A stretch of DNA of 30,047 nt from Candidatus Falkowbacteria bacterium CG10_big_fil_rev_8_21_14_0_10_44_15 (GCA_002773575.1 PFAT01000041.1:1-30047); one strand, 5' to 3'; counted from the first letter of the stretch, positions 1 through 7,650 are shown. The notes: generated from the letters alone by a model not told the origin. Made by a program: numbers and translations.

Positions 1-85
1 AGCGGAATTCAGGTTCAACCACCGAAACGCTGACCTCTATACCCTGTTACTGCCCATTATTTTTAACCATTGACCTGGCAATCTG

Positions 86-484
86 CTAGGCAAGACCCAT
101 ATTTAATAACCTAATAAACCTTACTCCCTGTGACGTGAATTGAGCAAGTATCGCTAGTTTTAATCCGGTTACTTTTAAATAGGCGTTAACTTGGTCAATA
201 TTGTGTTTAGAAAAATAATCGCCCTTCTTTAATTCTAAAATAATCTTATTTTCAATTAAAAAGTCAAGATAATTTATGCCAATAATTTCCCCTTGAAATC
301 TAATTTTGTAAGGGACTTGACTTAAAAATATAATTTTTTTGTTTGTTAGACTTTTTACTACCGCCCGCTCATAATATTTTTCTTTATATCCAGCTCCAAG
401 CTCATTATATACCTCAAATAAAGTGCCGATTATCCGATAACTTAATTCGGGGTAAATAACTTTATTTTTTTGCTCCTCAAACAT
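86..484 (-). CDS. GxxExxY family protein (PD-(D/E)XK nuclease-like fold)
   Basis: This 132-residue protein has the signature of the GxxExxY family: G-A-G-Y-K-E-K-Y-Y-E near residues 31-40, followed by a short alpha/beta domain. Later residues carry Y-L-D-F then I-L-E-L-K, which fits the D...ExK pattern of PD-(D/E)XK nuclease-like folds. The family's biochemical activity is not established, so nuclease activity is inference. The length (about 125-135) is normal for the family. The start is an ATG at 484; no Shine-Dalgarno site is visible and the upstream 47 bases are made of short repeats. It lies downstream of the exonuclease gene in the same direction and may be cotranscribed with it. Confidence 0.85.
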   Translation of the reverse strand: MFEEQKNKVIYPELSYRIIGTLFEVYNELGAGYKEKYYERAVVKSLTNKKIIFLSQVPYKIRFQGEIIGINYLDFLIENKIILELKKGDYFSKHNIDQVNAYLKVTGLKLAILAQFTSQGVRFIRLLNMGLA

Positions 485-492
485 AATATTTT

Positions 493-525
493 ATTTGTAT
501 ATTTGTACGCGATTTGTAATTTGTA
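493..525. repeat. Four copies of the heptamer ATTTGTA between two genes
   Basis: ATTTGTA occurs at 493-499, 501-507, 512-518 and 519-525, so nearly the whole gap between the exonuclease and GxxExxY genes consists of this word. Read on the minus strand it is TACAAAT. Similar short word-repeats fill other gaps in this window, for example 9872-9892. Confidence 0.7.
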
Positions 526-531
526 AGAACC

Positions 532-1239
532 CTAGAAATTAAACGCCCCCTGCCCCCCATTCGCGTCATTTTTGATAGTCGGCATTATTGGTTGGCTGGG
601 AGAAATTGCGGGAGTAAATAAGGAATCTTCTTTAAGCAAAGTTAAACCGTTTTGTTTCTCAAAAATTTTTAGCGTATAACGACAGTCAACATTGGCGCGG
701 TGGGCGGTTTCATTCATCGGGATGCCGTAGTGGGCGCAGGCGGCGGCTAAGTTATAGCGCACGCTTTTGTTTTCCAGCCGCAACACGCGCTCGTGAAAAT
801 CGGCTTTACTTTCGTACACGTACGTTTTTTCGCCCAAGAGCCGGGCGCGGAATTCGCCGGCGGTATCGTAAAAATTTTTTTTCAGCGGGAAAGAATATCC
901 CAGTTCGCGCGCAAAGCGCTGCAAAAACAAATTATCAAACCCTAAAATATTATGTCCAATAATTATAGTATTATTGTCAAAACCATCCCGCCCAATGCCT
1001 AAAACGGCAAACGCTTTCTCCAGCGCTTCGGCAAGCCCGATGCCTTGTGCCGCTAACATAGCGTCAGTGATGTTGGTAATGCGCTTTGTATCTTCAGACA
1101 GCGGCTGTTTAGTTTTAACAAAAATGTCATGTTCTTCCACTTGGCCGTTATCGTCAACCTTAATAATGCCAATTTCAATCGGCTGTTCTTTTGTATAATC
1201 AAGCCCGGTAGTTTCTAAATCGTAGACGATGTATTGCAT
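532..1239 (-). CDS. DEDDh 3'-5' exonuclease (DnaQ/RNase T-like)
   Basis: This is a 235-residue single-domain exonuclease of the DnaQ superfamily, which removes nucleotides from 3' ends with two metal ions. The Exo I motif is D7-L-E9-T-T-G-L. Exo II is the G-H-N-x-x-x-F-D102 segment. Exo III is H180-R-A-N-V-D185, the His of the DEDDh subclass. All catalytic residues are present. The ORF lacks polymerase or other fused domains, so it could be a proofreading-like subunit, a stand-alone repair exonuclease or an RNase T/oligoribonuclease-like enzyme; sequence alone does not decide. It starts with ATG at 1239, 29 bases after the predicted transcription start of a good sigma70-type promoter. Confidence 0.88.
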   Translation of the reverse strand: MQYIVYDLETTGLDYTKEQPIEIGIIKVDDNGQVEEHDIFVKTKQPLSEDTKRITNITDAMLAAQGIGLAEALEKAFAVLGIGRDGFDNNTIIIGHNILGFDNLFLQRFARELGYSFPLKKNFYDTAGEFRARLLGEKTYVYESKADFHERVLRLENKSVRYNLAAACAHYGIPMNETAHRANVDCRYTLKIFEKQNGLTLLKEDSLFTPAISPSQPIMPTIKNDANGGQGAFNF

Positions 1240-1274
1240 AAAAGTTCTCTGGATAAATAAATTTGTATGTGTAT

Positions 1275-1303
1275 ATTGTAACTTAGGATAACTTAGCCGT
1301 CAA
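1275..1303 (-). promoter_or_regulatory. Sigma70-type promoter of the exonuclease gene with direct repeats in the spacer
   Basis: On the minus strand TTGACG (1303-1298) and TACAAT (1280-1275) are separated by 17 bases. The -35 box overlaps the T tract of the upstream terminator. The spacer holds two 8-base direct repeats, plus-strand TAACTTAG at 1279-1286 and 1289-1296, ten bases apart and so on the same face of the helix. Confidence 0.7.
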
Positions 1304-1313
1304 AAAAAATAAA

Positions 1314-1346
1314 AAAGCCCTACTCATACCTGCATGAGCGGGCTTT
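1314..1346 (-). terminator. Rho-independent terminator after the nucleotidyltransferase gene
   Basis: The arms AAAGCCC (1314-1320) and GGGCTTT (1340-1346) enclose an inner CTCAT/ATGAG stem. On the minus strand the hairpin is followed by T6-A-T8. It lies 20 bases past the stop of the nucleotidyltransferase gene. Confidence 0.85.
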
Positions 1347-1365
1347 ATAAAAAGGGCGAATAATT

Positions 1366-2187
1366 TTAAACATGCGCGTATCTTTGTCTGTAAATCTTCC
1401 GTACTCTGACGAGATCAGACAGCGCATTTACCCCCAAGGCTTCATAATAGTCGGCTAAGGGCAGCTCCAAAACAAGTTTATCTTGCGCTACTGCCAATGG
1501 CACAAGGTCAGGAAGCCATAGTTCAGGAGCGAAGCCATCGCCTTTGTCGTGCGGTTGCAGATGCTGAATATTATCCATCAGCCAGTCAACATTAAATACC
1601 CATGCTGATGGATTCACCCGCTGGCAATTTTGCCATTGCGCGTGGTCCGTATCGTCCATCTGATAAGGCTCTTTCACGGCGATGATTTTTCCGCTGGCAT
1701 CGTGTAAAATGCGGCCAAATTGGCTGACCGTCTCCGTCGGAGCAAAATCAGAAACATCAATAGCAAACATAGATAATGTTGCCTTGGCGGCGCGGTGGCT
1801 GTCAATTAGCGCCCCCAAACTTTTTGGCTGCCAAAGCGGCATATCGCCGTAAACGATAAGAATATCGTCAAGCTGTTCACGCAAGCAGTCGTGTTGCAGC
1901 GCTTCAACGCACAGCCGTGCCGCGTCAGCCGTGCCGCGGCGTGATAATTGATGGGCGTAAATAATTCCTCGAAAATTTTCCCCAATTTTGTTACATATTA
2001 AGCCCGAATACACGGTGTTGACGGCTACTGCCAGATCATAAATTTCAAGCTGGGCATAAAGCAAGTGCACCACTGCTTCAATAATCGTGCAACCTGAATT
2101 TAGCTTTTCTAGTAGTTTAGGTGTGCCGGTAGTAATACTCCCATGACCGGCAGCTAAAATTGCTCCGCACAACCCGGTTCTGGCCAT
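1366..2187 (-). CDS. GlmU-like sugar-phosphate nucleotidyltransferase (single domain)
   Basis: This 273-residue protein resembles the N-terminal pyrophosphorylase domain of GlmU, which joins UTP to GlcNAc-1-phosphate. It shows L-A-A-G-H-G (11-16), P23-K24, the metal-binding region Y-G-D115-M-P-L, G-T-A-D-A-A (85-90) and a later F-G-R-I. The left-handed beta-helix acetyltransferase half of GlmU is absent. The normally conserved Arg of the GxGxRM loop is missing (S-I-T-T there), so substrate and activity are uncertain. An earlier in-frame start at 2274 exists, but the ATG at 2187 is preferred because GAAAGGA lies about nine bases upstream and the family motif begins just after it. The TrmB-type regulator is directly upstream. 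Confidence 0.75.
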   Translation of the reverse strand: MARTGLCGAILAAGHGSITTGTPKLLEKLNSGCTIIEAVVHLLYAQLEIYDLAVAVNTVYSGLICNKIGENFRGIIYAHQLSRRGTADAARLCVEALQHDCLREQLDDILIVYGDMPLWQPKSLGALIDSHRAAKATLSMFAIDVSDFAPTETVSQFGRILHDASGKIIAVKEPYQMDDTDHAQWQNCQRVNPSAWVFNVDWLMDNIQHLQPHDKGDGFAPELWLPDLVPLAVAQDKLVLELPLADYYEALGVNALSDLVRVRKIYRQRYAHV

Positions 2188-2210
2188 GATAATATTCCTT
2201 TCGTCCGAAT

Positions 2211-2255
2211 TATTTTTAAAAAGGACATGTGAGTCTACATTAAACTCGCATGTCC
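2211..2255 (-). terminator. Hairpin with T tract between the TrmB-type regulator and the nucleotidyltransferase
   Basis: The minus strand carries GGACATGCGAGT, a short loop, then GACTCACATGTCC, giving a 12-pair stem with one mismatch, followed by CTTTTT. It starts 4 bases after the regulator's stop and ends about 24 bases before the start of the next gene, so it can act as a terminator or an attenuator that limits read-through. Confidence 0.72.
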
Positions 2256-2258
2256 CCT

Positions 2259-2993
2259 CTAAACTTTTTTCCAAATAAATTCAAAGAGCGTTTTTTGCGT
2301 GGCAAAAATATTTTTATCTTCAATAATGACGCCGATTGGTTTTTTATCCCCGTTCACCGAAATCATCGCTACTTTATTTTCATAAATTAAAGTATAAGTC
2401 GGGGACCCTTGTTCTTTATTGAGCCATTTGCGCTCGTCTAACCCTTTGGTTTCTCCGCCTGGACCGATAGAAATCGTCTGTACTCGCACGCCGGCTTTGA
2501 TTCTGTCTAGCGTGAAGTTACGATAAGCGGAATAAAGATAAGGCCTAATGGTCGAGGAAGAAAACACGTAGTAATGCTTACTTCCTTGCCGGCAGGAAGA
2601 AATAACGTCTTTTAAAATCGTTTTGACGCCGCGCTCACTTTCGTAATATTTAACTACCGGTTTGGTCGCGGCCTTATCATGTAAAGACCGCAGTTCCGGC
2701 AAAATAGCGTCAATTTCGCTTTTAGTTTTTTCTAAAGTTTGCTGTTTTTGCTCTAAGGCGTCATGTAAAGCTGTCGGGTCCTCGGCAATAAAATATTGGT
2801 GCTTGTCTTTATGGTAGTAAGAAATTAAGCCCAGCTCTTGCAAAGACTTTAAAATGTCGTAGGTGGTGCCGCGATTGATGCCGGCTCGCTCCCCTATTTT
2901 TCTTACCGGCGCCGGCCCTAACTGCAAACAGGTTAAATAAATAGCAATTTCTTTTTCGCTCAAACCTATTTTTTTAAGTATGGCTTCTATCAT
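2259..2993 (-). CDS. TrmB family transcriptional regulator
   Basis: This 244-residue regulator has an N-terminal winged helix of the TrmB type: L-G-L-S-E-K-E-I-A-I-Y-L-T-C-L, then R-A-G-I-N-R-G-T-T-Y-D-I-L as recognition helix. A coiled coil of about residues 80-110 follows, then a C-terminal alpha/beta domain. TrmB proteins bind sugars or other small ligands and control transport and sugar-metabolism genes; the ligand here is unknown. An in-frame TTG at 3041 would lengthen it by 16 residues, but that TTG is the -35 box of a strong promoter, so the ATG at 2993, preceded by AGAGG, is the real start. It is transcribed towards the nucleotidyltransferase gene, its most obvious target besides itself. 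Confidence 0.85.
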   Translation of the reverse strand: MIEAILKKIGLSEKEIAIYLTCLQLGPAPVRKIGERAGINRGTTYDILKSLQELGLISYYHKDKHQYFIAEDPTALHDALEQKQQTLEKTKSEIDAILPELRSLHDKAATKPVVKYYESERGVKTILKDVISSCRQGSKHYYVFSSSTIRPYLYSAYRNFTLDRIKAGVRVQTISIGPGGETKGLDERKWLNKEQGSPTYTLIYENKVAMISVNGDKKPIGVIIEDKNIFATQKTLFEFIWKKV

Positions 2994-3012
2994 AAGGCCT
3001 CTCTTATCCGCA

Positions 3013-3041
3013 AGTATATCGCGAAAAAGAAGCTCTGTCAA
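3013..3041 (-). promoter_or_regulatory. Near-consensus sigma70 promoter of the TrmB-type regulator
   Basis: The minus strand has TTGACA (3041-3036), a 17-base spacer and TATACT (3018-3013). The predicted transcription start is near 3006, 13 bases before the ATG at 2993. Confidence 0.8.
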
Positions 3042-3141
3042 TTTTTTTTCTGCAAAAAATTGTTGATAACTACATTATTACTAAAATTAAAGAAAATAGT
3101 ACCTTATCTTTGTCAAATTTTACATACAAAAATAAAAGACA

Positions 3142-3170
3142 TTGACTTAGAGACTTAAAAATTATATAGT
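3142..3170 (+). promoter_or_regulatory. Sigma70-type promoter of the tRNA-Glu/murA unit
   Basis: TTGACT (3142-3147), a 17-base spacer and TATAGT (3165-3170) predict a transcription start near 3177. The transcript would run through a tRNA-like fragment and tRNA-Glu into murA. Confidence 0.75.
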
Positions 3171-3185
3171 TAATTCCACTTAACC

Positions 3186-3223
3186 GGCCCCTTCGTTTAT
3201 CGGTAGTGACATTGTCTCCCGCC
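3186..3223 (+). pseudogene. Truncated tRNA-Glu-like 5' fragment
   Basis: The sequence GGCCCCTTCGTTTATCGGTA followed by a short tail matches the acceptor 5' strand, positions 8-9 and D arm of a bacterial tRNA-Glu. The anticodon stem does not form, and no TPsiC arm or AGGGGCC 3' strand follows. The intact tRNA-Glu begins ten bases later. It may be a remnant of a duplicated or recombined tRNA gene. Confidence 0.5.
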
Positions 3224-3232
3224 TGCTAAAAT

Positions 3233-3304
3233 GCCGCCATCGTCTAGTGGTTAGGACGCCAGGTTCTCATCCTGGTAACCGGGGTTCAATTCCCCGTGGC
3301 GGTA
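3233..3304 (+). tRNA. tRNA-Glu (anticodon CTC)
   Basis: A full cloverleaf can be drawn: acceptor GCCGCCA/TGGCGGT with a G-U first pair, D arm, anticodon stem CCAGG/CCTGG with loop TTCTCAT (anticodon CTC, reads GAG), and T stem CGGGG/CCCCG with TTCAATT loop. The discriminator is A and CCA is not encoded, so it must be added after transcription. It is cotranscribed with murA. Confidence 0.95.
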
Positions 3305-3318
3305 CTAAATCAAAAAAT

Positions 3319-4623
3319 ATGTCTAATTTTGTTATCAACGGCGAAAAAAAATTGCGCGGCTCCATTAAGACAAATTCGGCTAAAAATTCAGCCGTAGCGA
3401 TACTTTGCGCCACCGCGATGATTAAGGGGACGACAACGCTCGTGGACGTGCCGGAAATTGAAGAGGTAAAGCGCATTATGGAAATTTTAAACGGCATCAA
3501 TGTTAAAGTATGCTGGAGCGGCAAAAACAAGCTGACGGTCGAAAATAGCGGAAAAATTAACTTAAAAAAACTAGCTAAAAAAGCTTGCGAAAATACCCGC
3601 TCTTCGTTTATGCTGGTAGGCGCCCTTGCCCGACAGTTCAGCAAATTCAATTTCTATAAACCAGGGGGGTGTAAAATCGGCGCGCGAACGGTCCAGCCGC
3701 ATATTTTGGGTTTCCAGCATTTAGGAATTAACGTCAAAGAGCGGCCAAGCTACTTTACTATCTTTAGTTCGCGGGCGCACGCCGCTGATTTTACGATGTA
3801 CGAAATGAGCGACACGGGAACGGAAAATTTAATTTTAGCCGCCTGTCTTCTGTCCGGGAAAACTACGATTAAGTTTGCGGCTTCAAACTACATGGTGCAG
3901 GATTTGTGTTACTTTTTAAACCGCGCCGGCGCTGACATCAAAGGAATAGGCACCAATACTTTACAAATTCAAGGAGTAAAACGATTAAAACCGGTTAAAA
4001 ATTACCCCCTAATGCCAGACCCGATAGAGTCAATGGCTTTTATCGCTTTAGCGATTACCGTCAAATCCAAGCTGACCGTTACCCACTGCCCGATTGATTT
4101 TTTAAGCATTGAACTGGAAAGGCTGCGGGTGATGGGGCAGAAATTTAAAATTTCCCGCCCTCGCAAGTCAGCCAACGGCCGTTTTTCTTTAGTTGACGTT
4201 ACGGTGATGCCGTCGCCGCTGTTTGCCCCCGCGGATAAAATACACCCTCTGCCCTACCCCGGGCTTAATATTGATAACCTGCCGCTTTTTATTCCTATTC
4301 TCACCCAAACCAAAGGCACGACGCTCGTGCATGACTGGGTCTATGAAAATCGGGCTATTTACTACACCGAACTTAACAAGCTCGGGGCGAAAATTACCTT
4401 GCTTGACCCTCATCGCGTTACCGTGCAGGGCCCGACTAAATTAAAAGCGGCGGAAATAATATGCCCGCCCGCTTTGCGTCCAGCAATCAATATTTTAATC
4501 TGCATGCTGGCTGCCCGCGGCCGCTCAATTTTACGCAACTCCTATTCCATTGACCGCGGCTACGAAAACATCTGCTCGCGCTTACAGGCGATTGGGGCGG
4601 ATATTAAGCCGCTAACCGAATAA
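3319..4623 (+). CDS. murA: UDP-N-acetylglucosamine 1-carboxyvinyltransferase (MurA)
   Basis: MurA transfers enolpyruvate from PEP to UDP-GlcNAc, the first committed step of peptidoglycan synthesis, in the cytosol. The 434-residue length is close to the usual 420. Key residues are in place: K22-N23, R94, the catalytic loop P-G-G-C118-x-I-G-A-R123, the general base D319 within P-Y-P-G-L-N-I-D, and R387. One family-typical position differs: the usual P-D-R-I-E reads P-D-P-I-E (233-237). Cys118 implies fosfomycin sensitivity. The reading frame is open back to 3247, but that part is tRNA-Glu; the ATG at 3319 matches the family start. It has no Shine-Dalgarno site and begins 14 bases after the tRNA. 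The next gene follows after 5 bases. Confidence 0.92.
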   Translation: MSNFVINGEKKLRGSIKTNSAKNSAVAILCATAMIKGTTTLVDVPEIEEVKRIMEILNGINVKVCWSGKNKLTVENSGKINLKKLAKKACENTRSSFMLVGALARQFSKFNFYKPGGCKIGARTVQPHILGFQHLGINVKERPSYFTIFSSRAHAADFTMYEMSDTGTENLILAACLLSGKTTIKFAASNYMVQDLCYFLNRAGADIKGIGTNTLQIQGVKRLKPVKNYPLMPDPIESMAFIALAITVKSKLTVTHCPIDFLSIELERLRVMGQKFKISRPRKSANGRFSLVDVTVMPSPLFAPADKIHPLPYPGLNIDNLPLFIPILTQTKGTTLVHDWVYENRAIYYTELNKLGAKITLLDPHRVTVQGPTKLKAAEIICPPALRPAINILICMLAARGRSILRNSYSIDRGYENICSRLQAIGADIKPLTE

Positions 4624-4628
4624 TTATT

Positions 4629-5999
4629 ATGACTCTTTGGCATCGCCGCCTGCTTTATGTTTTTTTAATTATTCTTTTTTTTATTTTGACGCCGGTAATT
4701 TCTTTTTACGCCGCCGGCTACGAATTTGATTTTGCCTCTCGCGAGATGCGCCGCACCGGAATTTTAATTTTGGAAAGCACGCCCAAAGGCGCGATTATCA
4801 GTTTGGGCGATAAACGTAAATATAACTGGCTTTATGACTGGTTTTATCAAAATACCGAACTCAAAACTCCCCAAAAATTAAGAAATTTGCTGCCGGATGA
4901 GTATGAGATAATCCTGTTTAAAGACGGCTATTTCAATTATCAGAGAAAAGTAACCGTTAACCCGGGCCAGACATTTTTACTGGATAAAATTATTTTATTC
5001 CGTGAATCTCAGCCGGAAATCGTCCTTGAGCAGACGGTAATTAGCGGCCAGGTCTCCCGCCAAGGTCAATTCTTAGCCGTTTTAACTAAAGATTGGCTAA
5101 CTATCTTACGGTTAGCTACGGGGCAAAAAAATCAGATTGCTTTAGGAGAGGAAAAATTTGGCGGTGCGGCAGTTAAAATTCTTTGGGCGCCGAGCGACAA
5201 AAAAGTGCTGATTGCCGGCGGCAGCTACCCTATTTTTAATGTTGAAACCGGGATACGCGAGGGCGCGGTTAGAGCTTACGCCCAATATCCCATCTCCAAC
5301 ATTAAATGGGATTCATTCAGCGATAATAAATTATATTTAGAGCAAAAAAATCGCCTTTACCAATTTGATCTCGTCCAAAAAAAAGTGACGCTGGCCAGTA
5401 ACGAAACCATTACGGAAGACTTCTTAATACGCGACAATAATTTGTTAACGCTCGTCAAACTAAACAATAATTGGCTGCTGAACCTGACTGCTTTAGGCGG
5501 CGAACGGCTGGGAAATATTGCTTTGCCAGTCGCGCCAACTTACTCCTTTTGGGAAACGGAAAATAATTTAATTTATCTTTATGATGACCGGCGTGACGGC
5601 TTAATAATCGTTGACCCTTGGTCGTTTTTTCCCGCTCCCGAAGTTATCACTAATATTAAGAGTTTTTATTTAACCGACGGCGGCCATAAAATTTTGTACT
5701 GGAACGATTTTGAAATCTGGCAGTACAATCAGGAGACAAAAGAAAAATTACTTATTACCAGAACCAGCGAGCAGATTAGTAAAGTCTGGCCGTATCCGGG
5801 CACAAACGACTATTTTTTTTACAGTACGCGCTCGGCGATCAATGCCGTGGAGTTTTTGAGTAAAGATTACTTTAACGTTACTAAAATTTTAGAGGCGCCG
5901 GACATCAGCGCGCCGGCAATAAGCCCTGACGGCCGTTATATTTATTTTGTCGGCGGCGTTGACCAAAATCAAAGGTTGTACCGATTGGACATAAAATAA
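4629..5999 (+). CDS. Membrane-anchored PEGA-domain/beta-propeller protein
   Basis: This 456-residue protein begins with one hydrophobic segment (about residues 9-30) that looks like an uncleaved signal anchor. A PEGA-type domain (about 43-130) follows, with the characteristic L-x-S-T-P-x-G-A start, a central P-x-x-L-x-x-L-x-x-x-x-Y-x-I-x-x-x-K-x-G-Y region and a closing beta-rich stretch. The rest is beta-rich with weak repeated blades, ending in S-P-D-G-R-Y-I-Y-F, which suggests a WD40/TolB-like propeller outside the membrane. No enzymatic residues are evident. PEGA domains are thought to contact the envelope surface, so a cell-wall or surface-scaffold role is inferred, supported by the five-base spacing from murA. 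Transcription ends at the terminator just downstream. Confidence 0.72.
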   Translation: MTLWHRRLLYVFLIILFFILTPVISFYAAGYEFDFASREMRRTGILILESTPKGAIISLGDKRKYNWLYDWFYQNTELKTPQKLRNLLPDEYEIILFKDGYFNYQRKVTVNPGQTFLLDKIILFRESQPEIVLEQTVISGQVSRQGQFLAVLTKDWLTILRLATGQKNQIALGEEKFGGAAVKILWAPSDKKVLIAGGSYPIFNVETGIREGAVRAYAQYPISNIKWDSFSDNKLYLEQKNRLYQFDLVQKKVTLASNETITEDFLIRDNNLLTLVKLNNNWLLNLTALGGERLGNIALPVAPTYSFWETENNLIYLYDDRRDGLIIVDPWSFFPAPEVITNIKSFYLTDGGHKILYWNDFEIWQYNQETKEKLLITRTSEQISKVWPYPGTNDYFFYSTRSAINAVEFLSKDYFNVTKILEAPDISAPAISPDGRYIYFVGGVDQNQRLYRLDIK

Positions 6000-6000
6000 A

Positions 6001-6033
6001 AACTGCGAGTTCTAACCCCGCGGTTTTTTTTAT
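6001..6033. terminator. Bidirectional terminator between the murA unit and galU
   Basis: AACTGCGAG (6001-6009) pairs with CCCGCGGTT (6017-6025) with one mismatch. The plus strand continues into T8-A-T8; on the minus strand the hairpin is followed by TTTTTATTTTA. It serves the two convergent units. Confidence 0.85.
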
Positions 6034-6049
6034 TTTTTTTCGGCTGCCG

Positions 6050-6913
6050 TTATTTTAAAGCTTTCAAATATTTCTTCAGCTCATCTTTTAAATCGTCCCT
6101 TTCCAAAGCAAAATCAATGTTTGCTTTCAGCCAACCGAGTTTTGAGCCGGTGTCGTAAAATTTTCCTTTAATTTTTTTCGCGTAAATTGAGCGTTTTTGC
6201 GCTAAAGCAAAAATAGCGTCCACGAGCCACAACTCCCCGTCTTTGCCTAATTTAGTTTTGGCTAAAACCTCAAAAATATCCGGCGTCAGAATGTAAGCTC
6301 CGATACTCGCCCAGTGCGACGGCGCTCGCTTCGGTCCCGGCTTTTCCACGATATTTTTTACTTGGATTACGTCTTTATCTACTCGCACGCCGTCAATGAC
6401 GCCGTATTTAGTCGTGCCCTCGTCATTAACTTCAATGCAACTCAAAATCGGAGCGGAATATTTTTTATACGCTTCCATTAACTGCTTAAGCCGCGGCTTT
6501 TCTTTATCCACAAACAAATCATCGCCCCAGATAACGGCAAACGGCTCGTCGCCGATCAAATGGCGGCAGTTTAAAACCGGCGTGCCGTTGCCGTAAGGGC
6601 CTTTCTGGCGGAGATAAGTGAAATTTGCCATATCCGCAATGTCTTTTATTTCCCGCCAGAGTTTTTTCTTTCCTTGTTTTTTTAGCAATGCCGCCAATTC
6701 AAAATTATAGTCAAAATGGTCTTCAATGGAGCGTTTGGAACTGCCGGTAACTAAAATTATTTCTTCAATGCCGCTAGCTACCGCCTCTTCTACGATATAC
6801 TGCACTACCGGCTTATCAATGATGGGCAGCATTTCTTTGGGCTGGGCTTTGGTCGCGGGCAAAAAGCGCGTGCCGGCGCCGGCGACGGGGATAATGGCTT
6901 TTTTTATTTGCAT
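6050..6913 (-). CDS. galU: UTP-glucose-1-phosphate uridylyltransferase
   Basis: GalU makes UDP-glucose from UTP and glucose-1-phosphate in the cytosol. The 287-residue length is normal. The nucleotide-binding start reads V-A-G-A-G-T-R-F-L-P-A-T-K, followed by P-K-E-M-L-P-I-I-D-K-P, the GalU-specific form. W-G-D-D-L-F supplies the metal-binding aspartate; the E-K-P and Y-x-x-T-P-D-I-F segments are also typical. It is the last gene of the polysaccharide block, 11 bases after rmlA, and stops just before the shared terminator. No Shine-Dalgarno site precedes the ATG. The product would feed glucose or derived sugars into the surface glycan. Confidence 0.93.
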   Translation of the reverse strand: MQIKKAIIPVAGAGTRFLPATKAQPKEMLPIIDKPVVQYIVEEAVASGIEEIILVTGSSKRSIEDHFDYNFELAALLKKQGKKKLWREIKDIADMANFTYLRQKGPYGNGTPVLNCRHLIGDEPFAVIWGDDLFVDKEKPRLKQLMEAYKKYSAPILSCIEVNDEGTTKYGVIDGVRVDKDVIQVKNIVEKPGPKRAPSHWASIGAYILTPDIFEVLAKTKLGKDGELWLVDAIFALAQKRSIYAKKIKGKFYDTGSKLGWLKANIDFALERDDLKDELKKYLKALK

Positions 6914-6924
6914 AGGAATTATAA

Positions 6925-7650
6925 TTAAATGATGAGTTTGTCCGCTAATTTTTCACGGGCTAAATTTTGCGCCCTTAGTAAACTGTCAAAAGTGCCGGCG
7001 TCAATCCATTCGCCGGCTACCATCGCTACTTCCAGCTCGCCGCGTTCCAGATACCAATTTTGAATATCGGTAATTTCCATTTCGCCGCGCGCGCTGGGCT
7101 GAGTGTTTTTAACGACGTCCACGACGCGGTTGTCAAAAATGTATAATCCGGTTAAAGCGTAATCGCTCAACCATTCTTTTGGCTTTTCCACGATTTTAAC
7201 CGCTTTCATCCGTTCGTCAAACTTAACTACGCCAAAACGCTCCGGGTCCGGCACTTTTTTAGCGAACACTTTTCCGCCGCTGGTAAAATTCTTTATTTCG
7301 GCGCTTAAATCGTCCGCGAAGATATTGTCGCCTAAAATCATGCAGACGTTTTCCTGATCAATAAAATTTTCCCCGATTCTATAAGCGTCGGCTAAACCGC
7401 GCGGCTTATCCTGAATTTCGTAGGTAAATTTGCAGCCAAATTCTCTGCCGCTGCCTAATAAATTCAGGTAATCCCCGGCCCGCTCCGGCGCGATTATTAT
7501 TAAAATTTCTTTAATGCCGGCTTTGATTAAAGTATTTAAGGGATAATAAATCATCGGCCGGTGATAAACCGGCAAGAGTTGTTTGCTGGTAATTTTAGTC
7601 AGCGGAGCAAGGCGCGTGCCCGAACCGCCGGATAATATAATACCCCTCAT
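6925..7650 (-). CDS. rmlA: Glucose-1-phosphate thymidylyltransferase (RmlA, short form)
   Basis: RmlA forms dTDP-glucose, the first step of dTDP-rhamnose synthesis. The signature G-G-S-G-T-R-L-x-P-L-T and S-K-Q-L-L-P-V-Y at the N-terminus is diagnostic, as are M-I-Y-Y-P-L, G-D-N-I-F and the E-K-P segment. With 241 residues it belongs to the short class that lacks the C-terminal extension of the roughly 290-residue enterobacterial enzyme, so the allosteric site formed by that tail is probably different. It lies 2 bases after rmlD and 11 bases before galU in the same direction. Confidence 0.92.
   Translation of the reverse strand: MRGIILSGGSGTRLAPLTKITSKQLLPVYHRPMIYYPLNTLIKAGIKEILIIIAPERAGDYLNLLGSGREFGCKFTYEIQDKPRGLADAYRIGENFIDQENVCMILGDNIFADDLSAEIKNFTSGGKVFAKKVPDPERFGVVKFDERMKAVKIVEKPKEWLSDYALTGLYIFDNRVVDVVKNTQPSARGEMEITDIQNWYLERGELEVAMVAGEWIDAGTFDSLLRAQNLAREKLADKLII

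Noticed and set aside
1..33. Possible 3' end of a plus-strand gene reading S-G-I-Q-V-Q-P-P-K-R-stop
   Set aside because: Only ten codons are visible at the window edge, other frames are also open, and no family could be recognised.
2994..3041. Sixteen-residue N-terminal extension of the TrmB-type regulator from a TTG start
   Set aside because: The TTG is part of a TTGACA -35 box with a correctly spaced TATACT, so the region is promoter, not coding.
3247..3318. Extension of MurA through tRNA-Glu
   Set aside because: The bases form a complete tRNA, and MurA homology begins at the ATG at 3319.
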